Assembly (NCBI GenBank): GCA_020635915.1
Contig: JACJYU010000001.1
Span: 930,001-994,000, forward strand
From: Flammeovirgaceae bacterium
GTDB taxonomy: Bacteria > Bacteroidota > Bacteroidia > Cytophagales > Cyclobacteriaceae
Direction: 5' to 3'
Length of the DNA: 64,000 nucleotides
Below are positions 52,326-61,472 of the stretch, piece by piece (positions within the stretch are counted from its first letter, which is position 1; every line of letters starts with the position of its first letter). The translations under genes and the position numbers were made by a program. The notes beneath the pieces are model-generated. The model ran no database searches. It saw only the letters and a program-made list of their open reading frames with translations, and was not told the origin of the DNA.

Positions 52326-52874
52326 ATGAAAATTTACACAAAAACCGGGGACCAGGGCGACACTTCTTTGTTTGGTGGCAAACGCGTGTCCAAAGCCGAA
52401 CTGCGCATCGAATGCTACGGGACCACCGATGAACTCAATGCCCATGTAGGGCTGCTGCGCGACCAGGAAGTAAACCGGCACAGGAAAGATGTCCTCGTGG
52501 AAATCCAGGACCGGCTTTTTACCATCGGCTCCCTCCTGGCCACCCCGCCCGGCAATACCAAAGTAAAAATCCCTGCACTTTCCGATACCGATATTACTTA
52601 CCTCGAAAAACAAATCGATGCCATGGAGGCCGAATTGCCCCCCATGAAGTCCTTTGTCCTCCCGGGCGGCCATCCTTCGGTTTCCATTGGCCATATCACC
52701 AGGACCGTTTGCAGGCGGGCCGAACGGTTGGTCATCCGGTTGCACCAAAGCGAGAAAACAGACCCGGTGGCCATCACCTACCTTAACCGGCTGTCTGATT
52801 ATTTTTTTGTGCTGTGCAGGAAAATGGCCAAGGAACTACATGCAGACGAAACACCCTGGAAGGCCAGGATGTAG
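52326..52874 (+). CDS. cob(I)yrinic acid a,c-diamide adenosyltransferase (PduO type)
   Basis: The 182-residue protein transfers the adenosyl group of ATP to cob(I)alamin to make coenzyme B12. It has the N-terminal ATP motif KIYTKTGDQGDTSLFGG, ECYGTTDELNAHVGL, and the C-terminal RRAERLVIRL and LNRLSDYFFVLCRKMA. The length is normal for PduO. The protein begins at 52326; an in-frame start 15 codons upstream has no family match. It suggests use of adenosylcobalamin, although no B12 enzyme is in the window. Confidence 0.92.
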   Translation: MKIYTKTGDQGDTSLFGGKRVSKAELRIECYGTTDELNAHVGLLRDQEVNRHRKDVLVEIQDRLFTIGSLLATPPGNTKVKIPALSDTDITYLEKQIDAMEAELPPMKSFVLPGGHPSVSIGHITRTVCRRAERLVIRLHQSEKTDPVAITYLNRLSDYFFVLCRKMAKELHADETPWKARM

Positions 52875-52883
52875 GGGCGCTCT

Positions 52884-53618
52884 TCATCGCTGGTCGTTGT
52901 TGGCCACCAGGGGTTTTCCCTCCCCATCGATGACCTGTATCCATCCCCTGTACTTTTTCAAAACATTTTCTTCTTTGGTTTTTTCAGGATCGTACGGGTT
53001 GTTGTATTGCACCACTTTTACCCTGCAAAAAAGCCCTTCGCATGATCCCAAGGTGGTTATTTCCGAGTAAAGCTCATCGGCCACCTCAATAATGGGGGAA
53101 CCCATGCCGGGCCCCATTCTTATGGACGCCACCTTTTCCAAAGGGTGAATCATGTTTCCTGGTGCCTTCCCATAATAATCCAACCAATAGATAAGGACAA
53201 ACCCTTTGTCCCGGATTTCATCCAATGATATCCACCCGGGATAACTGTCGCCCAACACGCGCACGTAGCCTTCCTGCTGTTGGTCAAATGCCAGGTAGTA
53301 ACGTTCGTCCATGGTTTCAAAATAACCATCGGCCGTTAAAAGCCGGGGCCTGATATTGGTCCCCATAAGGGTAGTGGCCAGCAACGTGTCGGTACCGGGC
53401 CCGGTGCCCAAAGGGGGGCCTGGCAAAACCTTTCCTTTAAAGTTTCCTTTGGGCATGTCGAGGAGGGTAAACCCGCCAGCCGGCAGGTAAATATTTTTGG
53501 CATGTGGAAGGTGCCCCCGAAGGGAATCCCCGGGCGCCAGGAAGCCGCCCTGGTCTACCTGGGCATGGGCCATGGCAGCAAACCCAAAAAAAATGGCCAG
53601 GATGAATTTTAACACCAT
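52884..53618 (-). CDS. secreted protein with SH3-like regions
   Basis: The 244-residue protein has a signal peptide (MVLKFILAIFFGFAAMAHAQ). It is beta-rich, with two stretches like bacterial SH3 modules: YVRVLGDSYPGWISLDEIRD and the pair CRVKVVQY and YRGWIQVIDGEG. The linkers are Pro/Gly-rich (LPGPPLGTGPGTDT). SH3-like modules in the periplasm often bind peptidoglycan or partner proteins. I do not recognise a named family. An upstream ATG at 53663 would precede the signal peptide. It converges on the adenosyltransferase gene with a nine-base gap. Confidence 0.72.
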   Translation of the reverse strand: MVLKFILAIFFGFAAMAHAQVDQGGFLAPGDSLRGHLPHAKNIYLPAGGFTLLDMPKGNFKGKVLPGPPLGTGPGTDTLLATTLMGTNIRPRLLTADGYFETMDERYYLAFDQQQEGYVRVLGDSYPGWISLDEIRDKGFVLIYWLDYYGKAPGNMIHPLEKVASIRMGPGMGSPIIEVADELYSEITTLGSCEGLFCRVKVVQYNNPYDPEKTKEENVLKKYRGWIQVIDGEGKPLVANNDQR

Positions 53619-53772
53619 TCCCTTGTTTGATTGATTAAACTTATGAATTGTGGGGAACAACAAATGTGCCCCAACCGTTTAAAAGTTGGCCTATTTCCCC
53701 TAACGAATGTTAGGTGTCTTTTTCATAAAAAAGTATCTTGCGGGGCATTTACATGATAAATCCAATCCCAAC

Positions 53773-54837
53773 ATGGTAGACTTAGATAAAATAACCATCC
53801 GGAAAACGGAAAAAACGAGGATTAAAGAGGTGGATTTTGAAAATATCCCCTTTGGGAAGGTGTATTCAGACCACATGTTCCTTGCGGATTTCAAAGAAGG
53901 GCAATGGGGCAACCTAAGGGTTATCCCTTATGGCCATATGCCCATTAGCCCTGCCTCGCCCGCCATTCATTACGGGCAATCCATATTTGAAGGCCTGAAG
54001 GCGTATCGAAATGACAAGGGCGAAGCACTGGTTTTCCGCCCTGCCGACAACTGGAAAAGGATGAACATATCGGCAGAACGCCTCTGCATGCCGCCCATAC
54101 CCGAGGAGTTGTTTATGGATGGCATGAACGCATTGCTTGGGCTTGACCGCGATTGGATCCCCTCCACCAAAGGAAGTTCGCTTTACATTCGGCCATTTAT
54201 GTTCGCGGCTGACGAATACATTGGAATACGCCCTTCCGACAACTTTACTTTTATGATCATAACCTGCCCGGTTGGGGCCTACTATTCCACACCGGTAAAG
54301 GTGCGGATCGAAACGCATTATACCCGTGCCGTGGAAGGGGGCACAGGTTATGCCAAGGCGGGCGGCAACTATGCGGGCGCATTGTACCCCGCAAAACTTG
54401 CGCAGGAAGAGGGTTACCACCAACTGATCTGGACAGACGGAAAAGAGCATAAGTACATTGAAGAGTCTGGGACCATGAACGTGATGTTCGTCATGGATGG
54501 CACGCTGGTTACCCCGGCCCTGGGGGACTCCATCCTAAAGGGGATAACCCGGGATAGCGTTTTGGCACTCGCCCGCCATTGGGGGATGAAGGTGGAGGAA
54601 AGGCGGATTTCCGTAAAGGAATTAATTGATGGCTTGAAAGCCGGCCGGGTGACAGAGGCCTTTGGCGCTGGAACGGCCGCCACCATTGCCCACATTGAAC
54701 TGATAGGCCACGAAGGGGAAAACCATTATTTGCCCCCGGTGGAGGAAAGGGAATTTTCCAACAAAGTGTTCAAAGCCCTTGACGAAATGAAACGGGGCCT
54801 CTCCGATGACCCCTTCAATTGGATTTATAAAATCTGA
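53773..54837 (+). CDS. ilvE: branched-chain amino acid aminotransferase
   Basis: The 354-residue class IV aminotransferase makes or breaks down Leu, Ile and Val with 2-oxoglutarate. It shows PASPAIHYGQSIFEGLKAYR, FRPADNWKRMNISAERLCMP, the PLP Lys195 in TGYAKAGGNYAGAL, EESGTMNVMFVMD, and FGAGTAATIAHI. It is of the longer, mammal-like (type 2) BCAT layout. MVDLDKITIRKT is the chosen start; an ATG 22 codons earlier has no family match. TATCTTGC at 53733-53740, a one-mismatch -7 box, precedes it. Confidence 0.92.
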   Translation: MVDLDKITIRKTEKTRIKEVDFENIPFGKVYSDHMFLADFKEGQWGNLRVIPYGHMPISPASPAIHYGQSIFEGLKAYRNDKGEALVFRPADNWKRMNISAERLCMPPIPEELFMDGMNALLGLDRDWIPSTKGSSLYIRPFMFAADEYIGIRPSDNFTFMIITCPVGAYYSTPVKVRIETHYTRAVEGGTGYAKAGGNYAGALYPAKLAQEEGYHQLIWTDGKEHKYIEESGTMNVMFVMDGTLVTPALGDSILKGITRDSVLALARHWGMKVEERRISVKELIDGLKAGRVTEAFGAGTAATIAHIELIGHEGENHYLPPVEEREFSNKVFKALDEMKRGLSDDPFNWIYKI

Positions 54838-54862
54838 CACAGGTACGTGCGGGCGCCATCCT

Positions 54863-55375
54863 TTGAGGCCCCTGCACAAAAAGGCGCCATTGTTTGTCGC
54901 CTTCTTCCGGGCATTAATGGCGTGGGGCGGGGCTTTTGCACAGCCCCGACTTGCCCTGGTAAGAAAGGATGCCATCATCGCACGGTTTGAGGAGGGCGAA
55001 TATATCCGGTTTCAAAAAAAGGGCGGCCATGGGTTTATCAGGGCAATGGTCACCGGCATCCATCCCGGGTATTTCATGCTGGGGACAGATACGGTGCGCC
55101 ACTACGAGGTGGCCCAAATCGACATTCGCCATAAAACCACTGCCAGCATGAAGGTAGCGCCAATGGGAGGGGCCCTGATGGTGGCCGGGGCTTTATTGGC
55201 GGCCATCGATGGCTTTAATACCGCAGCCGTGCAGGACCGGCCTTACAAAGTGGGAAAGGGCGTGGGCCTTGCGGCCTTGGCGTTGATTGGGGTGGGCGGG
55301 ACTATGCAGGTGTGGAACAACAATTATTTCAAAATTGGGCCAAAGCGCAAATTGGCCACCCTCGATTACCCATAG
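54863..55375 (+). CDS. small exported or membrane protein, unknown function
   Basis: The 170-residue protein from the TTG at 54863 begins with a good signal peptide (HKKAPLFVAFFRALMAWGGA, cut near AFAQ). A soluble stretch (residues 30-105) follows with RLALVRKDAIIARFEEGEYI and FMLGTDTVRHYEVAQIDIRH. Two hydrophobic segments come later (MGGALMVAGALLAAIDGF and GVGLAALALIGVGGTMQV). An ATG at 54806 would overlap ilvE by 32 bases and puts 19 unrelated residues in front of the signal, so TTG is preferred. I recognise no named family. Confidence 0.65.
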   Translation: MRPLHKKAPLFVAFFRALMAWGGAFAQPRLALVRKDAIIARFEEGEYIRFQKKGGHGFIRAMVTGIHPGYFMLGTDTVRHYEVAQIDIRHKTTASMKVAPMGGALMVAGALLAAIDGFNTAAVQDRPYKVGKGVGLAALALIGVGGTMQVWNNNYFKIGPKRKLATLDYP

Positions 55376-55421
55376 GGCGGTATTACCGGTTATTCATTAA
55401 GTTTGAAAAAAAAATTGAACC

Positions 55422-56520
55422 ATGACTATAGAACAGTTGAAAGACTGTAAGGCGCGCATAACGGCCTTGAGGAGGTATCTTTGACTACGATCGTAAAGTA
55501 GCCGAGATAAAAGACGAAGAACTGATCACCCACCAGGCGGATTTCTGGAACAAGCCCAAAGAAGCGGAGGTGTTGCTGAAAAGCATACGCTCAAAAAAAA
55601 TCTGGACGGACGGATTTGCGGCCGTTAGCAAGCAGTTTGAAGACCTTGAAGTGTTGAACGAGTTTCATGAAGCTGGCGAGGTAAGCGAAGAAGAACTGGA
55701 TAAGGAATACCTTAAAGTGCGCGAGGCCATTGAAGACCTGGAGTTCAAACGCATGCTCAGCAAGGAAGAGGACCAGCTAAGTGCCATGATAGAAATAAAC
55801 CCGGGCGCTGGCGGCACCGAAAGCATGGATTGGGCCGATATCCTGAACCGCATGTACATCATGTGGGCGGAAAAATCAGGGTATGGCGTAAAGCAGGTCA
55901 GTTACCAATCGGGCGAGGTGGCGGGCATTAAATCCGCCACGCTGGAAGTGGACGGCCCATTTGCTTACGGCAAATTAAAATCCGAACTGGGGGTGCACCG
56001 GCTGGTGCGCATCTCCCCGTTCGATTCCAACCAAAGAAGGCACACCTCGTTTGCATCAGTGTTTGTCTATCCCGTTGTGGACGATACCATCAACATAGAA
56101 ATCAACCCTGCGGATATCGAGATGCACACCTCCCGCTCAGGGGGTGCTGGAGGCCAGAATGTGAACAAAGTGGAAACGAAAGTGCAACTAACGCACAAGC
56201 CCACGGGAATCGTGATCGTGTGCCAGGTGGAAAGGTCGCAACATGCCAACAGGGAAAAGGCCATGCAGATGCTGAAGTCGCGCCTCTATCAACTTGAGAT
56301 GGACAAGCGGAACTCCGAACGCGACAAAGTGGAGGCCGGGAAAATGAAGATCGACTTTGGCTCCCAAATAAGAAATTACGTGCTCCACCCCTATAAGCTG
56401 GTAAAGGACGCGCGCACGGGCGTGGAGCGGCACGATGCACAAAATGTGTTGGATGGCGACCTTGACGATTTTATAAAGGCCTATTTGCTGTCTGCCCAGG
56501 AAGCCGCCACAAAACCATGA
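55422..56520 (+). CDS. prfB: peptide chain release factor 2 with programmed +1 frameshift
   Basis: RF2 ends translation at UGA and UAA. The first 20 codons from ATG 55422 run in one frame to TGA at 55482-55484; the remaining protein is in the +1 frame from GAC at 55483. The joined product is 365 residues, the same as E. coli RF2. The domain order is normal: a helical domain, the SPF stop-reading motif in VRISPFDSNQRRHTS, and the catalytic GGQ in SRSGGAGGQNVNKVETKV. A simple ORF search gives only a false start at 55570. Autoregulation by RF2 level at the UGA is the known role of this arrangement. YhhN starts from the ATGA overlap at the stop. Confidence 0.95.
55470..55484 (+). other. prfB programmed +1 frameshift signal
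   Basis: AGGAGG (55470-55475), a strong Shine-Dalgarno-like hexamer, is followed by TAT, then the slippery CTT TGA (55479-55484) and C. It equals the E. coli signal except AGGAGG replaces AGGGGG. The three-base spacer is the distance known to push tRNA-Leu from CUU to UUU. Confidence 0.93.
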
Positions 56521-57212
56521 AGCCCTGGCCTGTGAAACCGAAAACCCCAACCCTCTTCTTTATCGTGGCCCTGGGCGAGCTTTTGGCCATCGCCATGGGG
56601 TTGGAGGGGCTGCAGTTGGTTTGCAAGCCGCTTATCATGCCGGCACTAGGGGCATACTACTTTGCCGCATCAAAGGAAGGGGGGCACCTGGCCAGGCCGG
56701 TGGTGGCCGCCATCGTGTTTTCCTGGATAGGCGATGTGTGCCTGATGTTCCAGGACAATAATGAAATGTACTTTGTGGCCGGCCTGGGCGCCTTCCTCAT
56801 TGCCCAACTATGCTATATAAAGGCCTATTCGCTGCACGCCCAAAAGAAGGAGGGGACAGGACTGCACGGGGTGCAAAAATTCAGGTTTTCATTGCCCGTG
56901 GTGCTGGCCGGCACCGGCCTGGTGACCATCCTCTATCCCCACCTGGGGGCATTTAAAATACCCGTGCTGTTGTATGCGCTGGTGTTGACCGTAATGGTCC
57001 TGCAGGCCTTGTTCCGCTATGGCCATACCAACACGCCCAGTTTCTGGTTTGTGTTTTTGGGCGCATTGTTGTTCATGGTTTCCGATTCCCTGATCGCGGT
57101 GAACAAGTTTTTATCACCCTTCGGATTGGCTGGGTTGTCCATTACGGCCACTTATATCCTCGCCCAGTTCCTCATTGCCAGCGGCCTAAGGCTTCATTTT
57201 CGAAACCTATAA
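56517..57212 (+). CDS. YhhN/TMEM86 family membrane protein (lysoplasmalogenase-like)
   Basis: The 231-residue protein has seven to eight membrane segments and the YhhN family pattern: LQLVCKPLIMPALGAYYFA, AAIVFSWIGDVCLMF with a conserved Asp, FVAGLGAFLIAQLCYIKAYS, and FLGALLFMVSDSLIAVNKF with a second Asp. Studied relatives (TMEM86B, Legionella YhhN) split vinyl-ether lysolipids. Bacterial substrates are less clear. It shares an ATGA overlap with prfB. Confidence 0.88.
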   Translation: MKPWPVKPKTPTLFFIVALGELLAIAMGLEGLQLVCKPLIMPALGAYYFAASKEGGHLARPVVAAIVFSWIGDVCLMFQDNNEMYFVAGLGAFLIAQLCYIKAYSLHAQKKEGTGLHGVQKFRFSLPVVLAGTGLVTILYPHLGAFKIPVLLYALVLTVMVLQALFRYGHTNTPSFWFVFLGALLFMVSDSLIAVNKFLSPFGLAGLSITATYILAQFLIASGLRLHFRNL

Positions 57213-57255
57213 AGCGGTTTGAACAATCTATTTTTGTGAATGCCGACCGATACAA

Positions 57256-58080
57256 CTACCCTTCTATTTTCCTTATTTTCCCGCTCCCTGAAGAGTGGCT
57301 GTTGACATGGTTGGGGCTGCCTTTGTAGCTGACATTGCCACTACCCGTGATCCGTGCGTCCAGTTCGCTTTTCACATTGATTTCAACATCGCCCGAACCA
57401 GAGATATTCACTTCGCACCTGTCGGTTTCCAGGCCTTCCGCCAACACCTTCCCTGACCCGGACACATTGGCCTTGACCAACCTGGCCTTCCCTGCGGCCA
57501 ACACTTTGCCCGAGCCGGAAAGCCCGAACTTTGCCGTGCCATCAATGGAATTGGCAACGTACAGCCTGCCCGACCCACTTACCTGGCTATTGAGGTCGCG
57601 GCAATTGCCTTTTACCTTCAGGTCGCCCGATCCTGAAATATCCGCTTCCAAATCCCCGCTCAGGTCCACTTGTAGTTCCATGGTGCCTGAACCGGACACT
57701 TTCAAGTCCAAATCCGTTGCCGTAATGGTTGTTTCGGCCAGAAGGTCGCCAGACCCGCTCACGTATATCCCATCTAGGTTTTCCACCGTCACGTAAACAT
57801 TGACCTTATTGCGGTCGCTGCCCCAACTGAACCAGCGGGTGTTGTCGCGGTTGCCAATAACCAGCCTATTGCCTTTCAAATAAGTTTCCGTTTCGGAAAG
57901 CGTTTCACGGTCGCCTTCCAGTTCCACCTTTTGGGGGCTACCCTGCCGCAGGTACAACTTCCCGGAAATGCGGTAGGATATTTCGGTAAACGTGCCCACC
58001 TCGCGGGTTTCCCTTGTTTGTGCATTGGCATCATTGAAAAACAGGAACGAAAAGAATAAGGCTACTGCAATGGTTCTCAT
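57256..58080 (-). CDS. DUF2807 (head GIN) secreted beta-helix protein
   Basis: The 274-residue protein has a signal peptide (MRTIAVALFFSFLFFNDANA) and about nine copies of the [VILS][ST]GSG turn (VSGSGDL, VSGSGTM, ISGSGDL, VSGSGRL, LSGSGKV and others), spaced about 18-22 residues. That is the DUF2807 pattern, a beta-helix seen in many Bacteroidota periplasmic or lipoproteins of unknown role. An upstream ATG nine codons earlier would precede the signal peptide. It converges on the YhhN gene. Confidence 0.88.
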   Translation of the reverse strand: MRTIAVALFFSFLFFNDANAQTRETREVGTFTEISYRISGKLYLRQGSPQKVELEGDRETLSETETYLKGNRLVIGNRDNTRWFSWGSDRNKVNVYVTVENLDGIYVSGSGDLLAETTITATDLDLKVSGSGTMELQVDLSGDLEADISGSGDLKVKGNCRDLNSQVSGSGRLYVANSIDGTAKFGLSGSGKVLAAGKARLVKANVSGSGKVLAEGLETDRCEVNISGSGDVEINVKSELDARITGSGNVSYKGSPNHVNSHSSGSGKIRKIEG

Positions 58081-58218
58081 TATACGGGGGTTAAATGGTG
58101 ACGGCAAGGGGCATGGCCCCTACCTTTGCCTTGATAAGACCACTAAGGTACCGCATAGGTTGCATGAAAACGAAGGTTTATGTTCATTGTGGAGTGAACG
58201 GGGCAAAAATATAGGCCA

Positions 58219-58842
58219 ATGGAAGGATTCTCGTACTTAACCGTGGAAGGAAGGTCAACAGGCCAGTACAAAGAAAAAGGCAGTAGGTTTATCGCTTTCG
58301 TTTTCCCTGTCCATTCCGAGGAAGAGGCAAAACACCAATTGGGGATGCTGCGAAAAGAATACCATGACGCACGCCACCATTGCTTTGCCTGGGCCATTGG
58401 GCCCACCAAGCCCCAATACCGGGCGGCTGACGATGGGGAGCCCAACCATTCCGCTGGCGACCCGATTTTGGGCCAGCTACGGGCCAACCACCTGACCAAT
58501 ACCATGGCCGTGGTGGTCCGTTATTTTGGAGGCATCAAATTGGGCGTAGGCGGGTTGATCACGGCCTACAAAACGGCCACCCAAAACGCCCTGGAAAAAG
58601 CGGTGATCGTGGAAAAAGAAATTACCGAGGTCGTCACCTTGCAATTCGATTATGCGTATACCCCCGAAGCCATGCGTTTGGTCAAAGAATTTGAGTTAAC
58701 GGTCTTGTCCCAGGATTTTGAATCCAGTTGTGTGCTGCGGGCGAAGATAAAACTGAAATGGAAGGAGGGTTTTGTGGTGAAAACGAGGCTGCTAAACGCT
58801 ATGGGGATCCCCGTCAGAGTGGAATGGCCGGGACAGGCATAA
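58219..58842 (+). CDS. IMPACT/YigZ family protein (UPF0029)
   Basis: The 207-residue protein matches the YigZ/IMPACT family. The N-terminal domain shows EKGSRFIAFVFPVHSEEEA, ARHHCFAWAIG, the signature DDGEPNHSAGDPILGQL, and VVVRYFGGIKLGVGGLITAY. The C-terminal ferredoxin-like domain (DUF1949) follows. The cellular role in bacteria is not settled; links to translation control come from the eukaryotic IMPACT protein. It stands 138 bases from the divergent DUF2807 start. Confidence 0.9.
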   Translation: MEGFSYLTVEGRSTGQYKEKGSRFIAFVFPVHSEEEAKHQLGMLRKEYHDARHHCFAWAIGPTKPQYRAADDGEPNHSAGDPILGQLRANHLTNTMAVVVRYFGGIKLGVGGLITAYKTATQNALEKAVIVEKEITEVVTLQFDYAYTPEAMRLVKEFELTVLSQDFESSCVLRAKIKLKWKEGFVVKTRLLNAMGIPVRVEWPGQA

Positions 58843-58930
58843 CAACACTCATTTGGCCCCTTCAACATTTTTTAAATTCAAAACACACAGGGTCCGCCCA
58901 ATTAATTTATTTTGCATTAAATAGTCATCA

Positions 58931-60157
58931 ATGTTAGGTCATGGAAAAGCCGCCCTCGGCTTTATTTTCGTTACGCTTTTAATAGACGTTATAGGCTTTG
59001 GCATCATCATCCCGGTAATGCCCACACTCATCCAGGAATTGACTGGCGGCACCTTGGCGCAGGCCTCCAGCTATGGGGGATGGTTGCTTTTCGCTTATGC
59101 CTTTATGCAATTCCTGTGCGCCCCTATAGTGGGCAACCTCAGCGACCAGTTTGGCAGGAGGCCCATCCTTTTGGCCTCTTTGTTTGGTTTTGGGATAGAC
59201 TACCTTTTTATGGCGTTCGCCCCCACCTTGGCCTGGCTTTTTCTCGGCCGCACCATTGCCGGTGTTATGGGCGCAAGCTTCACCACCGCATCGGCCTACA
59301 TCGCGGATTTGAGCACCCCTGATAAACGGGCGCAAAATTTTGGGATCTTGGGCGCGGCATTCGGGCTGGGCTTCATCATAGGACCGCTTATTGGCGGGTT
59401 GGTGGGCGCCTATGGGACCCGCCTCCCCTTCCTGGTGGCCGCAGGGCTTACCCTGGTCAACTGGCTATATGGCTTTTTTATTTTGCCCGAATCATTGTCC
59501 GTTGAAAACAGGAGGAAGTTTGAATGGGCTAGGGCCAACCCCGTTGGCTCGCTGCTAAGCCTAAAAAGGTTCCCCATCATTATGGGGCTGGTGGTTTCCC
59601 TGGTGCTGGTGTACATATCCGCCCATGCCGTGCAATCCAACTGGTCTTATTACACCATGGAACGGTTCCATTGGGACGAACGCATGATCGGGATCTCGCT
59701 GGCCGTGGTGGGCATTGTGTTTGCCGTTGTCCAGGGCGGGCTGATCAGGGTAGTCATTCCCAGGTTGGGCCAGGAGCGAAGCGTTTATGTGGGCTTGGGC
59801 TTGTATGCTTCGGGGTATTTCCTCTTTGCCTTTGCCACGCAAAGCTGGATGATGTTTGCCATCACCATTCCCTATTGCATGGGCAGTATTGCAGGCCCGG
59901 CCATCCAGGGCATCATCTCCAACCAGGTGCCGGCCAACGAACAGGGCGAACTGCAGGGCGCGCTCACCAGCCTGATGAGCGTTACCTCAATCATTGGCCC
60001 CTTGCTTATGACACAGATATTTTATTTTTTCACCAGGGTGGATGCCCCCTCCTACCTGCCCGGGGCCCCGATGTTGCTGGGGGGCATGCTCACCGTCATC
60101 AGCGCACTGCTGGCCAGAAGGACATTAAAACGCAGTATGGCGGCCAAACTGCCCTAA
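58931..60157 (+). CDS. TetA-like MFS efflux transporter
   Basis: The 408-residue protein is a twelve-helix major facilitator of the TCR/Tet type. It shows LIDVIGFGIIIPVMPTLIQE in helix 1, loop 2-3 motif VGNLSDQFGRRPILLAS, and motif C in the sixth-helix area (GAAFGLGFIIGPLIGG). Proteins of this group export small molecules, some of them tetracyclines, in exchange for protons. Sequence alone does not show resistance; no TetR-type repressor is next to it. Confidence 0.88.
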   Translation: MLGHGKAALGFIFVTLLIDVIGFGIIIPVMPTLIQELTGGTLAQASSYGGWLLFAYAFMQFLCAPIVGNLSDQFGRRPILLASLFGFGIDYLFMAFAPTLAWLFLGRTIAGVMGASFTTASAYIADLSTPDKRAQNFGILGAAFGLGFIIGPLIGGLVGAYGTRLPFLVAAGLTLVNWLYGFFILPESLSVENRRKFEWARANPVGSLLSLKRFPIIMGLVVSLVLVYISAHAVQSNWSYYTMERFHWDERMIGISLAVVGIVFAVVQGGLIRVVIPRLGQERSVYVGLGLYASGYFLFAFATQSWMMFAITIPYCMGSIAGPAIQGIISNQVPANEQGELQGALTSLMSVTSIIGPLLMTQIFYFFTRVDAPSYLPGAPMLLGGMLTVISALLARRTLKRSMAAKLP

Positions 60158-60240
60158 GTCCATTTTTTTCTTTTGCAAACCGTGATATAACGGCATCGGC
60201 CGCGAATAATAGGAGGCAGGTATGAACCAACCCCTTACAA

Positions 60241-60753
60241 ATGGCCCATATGGACAATAAGCAAGAACGGTTCCTCAAAACAATCGATCAAAACCGGGGC
60301 ATCATTTATAAAGTGGCCAACACGTATTGCAGAGATGAGGATGGCCGGAAAGACCTTGTCCAGGAAATCATAATCCAGTTGTGGAAGTCCTTCGACCGTT
60401 ACAATGAAAAATTTAAAATATCCACATGGATGTACCGCATCGCCCTCAACGTTTCCATTTCATTTTACAGGAGGGACATGTCTAGGAAAAGGTCCGAAGT
60501 GCCGCTTGCACCAGGCGTGGGGGATGCTTCCGCAGATGTGGATTCCCCTGGGCTGGAAAGCGACCTGGGCCTGTTGCAACGGTTTATTGCCGAGCTGAAG
60601 GAATTGGACAGGGCGCTGATGCTGCTCTACCTGGAGGAAAAGCCACACAGGGAAATTGCGGAAATAATGGGGCTCACGGAAACCAACGTGGGCACCAAGA
60701 TCGGCCGCATCAGGGAAAAATTAAAAAACAGGTTTGCACAAACAAAACGATAA
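60241..60753 (+). CDS. ECF-type RNA polymerase sigma factor
   Basis: The 170-residue protein is a group IV sigma-70 factor. Region 2 is clear (KVANTYCRDEDGRKDLVQEI, LWKSFDRYNEKFKISTWMYR), with a basic -10 contact (FYRRDMSRKR). Region 4 has the helix-turn-helix EKPHREIAEIMGLTETNVG then TKIGRIREKLKN. An ATG three codons in is an alternative start. The next gene starts four bases after it and encodes a membrane protein, so that partner may control the factor. Confidence 0.92.
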   Translation: MAHMDNKQERFLKTIDQNRGIIYKVANTYCRDEDGRKDLVQEIIIQLWKSFDRYNEKFKISTWMYRIALNVSISFYRRDMSRKRSEVPLAPGVGDASADVDSPGLESDLGLLQRFIAELKELDRALMLLYLEEKPHREIAEIMGLTETNVGTKIGRIREKLKNRFAQTKR

Positions 60754-60757
60754 CAAT

Positions 60758-61420
60758 ATGGAAAACAAGGACTTGTTCAGCTTATGGAAATCACAGGGCG
60801 TTGGCATTGACGAGGTGATGGAGGTCAATTACCGGCTCCTGAAGGAAGTGAAGGCCAGCAAAGCACAGTTGGCCATGGAATCCTTAAAGAAAATCAAAAC
60901 CACCGGGATAGTGGCCGCCATCACCTATTTGACAATACTGGGCCTCATGCTGGCCTACGCCATTGCCCATTACTCGCCAGCGTCCAACTATTTTATAGTG
61001 TCCATGGGCATAATATTCGCCATTAACGTAAAGGCATTTTATGATTATGTCAAACATTTGGTTTGGGCCCACCAAATCAATTATGACGGGCCGATAATGG
61101 AGGTACAGGAAAAACTTTCCAGGTTGCGGTTGTCCATTGTAAAACATTGCCGGGCAATGAGTTTGCAATTGCCTTTCTGGACAACCTTTTACCTCAACGG
61201 CACGTGGTTCCCACAAAATGCAGGATGGCCCTACCTGGTTTTTCAAACCCTTTTTACAGGACTGTTTTGCTACGCCACTTACTGGGCATTAAAAAACCTT
61301 AGAATGGAAAATTCCGATAAGAAATGGTTTAAATGGCTGGTGGCCGGGTCCGGTGGGGAAGCCACGGCCAGGGCCATGCGGTTAATGAAAGACATCGAGG
61401 AGTTTAAAAAAGAAGCCTGA
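60758..61420 (+). CDS. membrane protein partner of the ECF sigma factor
   Basis: The 220-residue protein has a cytosolic N-terminal part (about 60 residues, DLFSLWKSQGVGIDEVMEVN), two closely spaced membrane segments (residues 51-72 and 78-98), a polar loop with a helical stretch, and one or two further segments (residues 150-180). It sits four bases after the sigma gene. No zinc-finger anti-sigma motif (HxxxCxxC) is present, so an anti-sigma role is only suggested by position. I do not recognise a named family. Confidence 0.7.
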   Translation: MENKDLFSLWKSQGVGIDEVMEVNYRLLKEVKASKAQLAMESLKKIKTTGIVAAITYLTILGLMLAYAIAHYSPASNYFIVSMGIIFAINVKAFYDYVKHLVWAHQINYDGPIMEVQEKLSRLRLSIVKHCRAMSLQLPFWTTFYLNGTWFPQNAGWPYLVFQTLFTGLFCYATYWALKNLRMENSDKKWFKWLVAGSGGEATARAMRLMKDIEEFKKEA

Positions 61421-61472
61421 AAGGAAGGCGCTTTGCCCGTTCAGTGCAACGGTTACCGGTCGTCCATCATGG

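Noticed and set aside
55570..56520. prfB as a shorter gene starting inside the +1 frame
   Set aside because: It would lack the N-terminal helical part of RF2, while the upstream ATG with the frameshift signal gives exactly the expected 365 residues.
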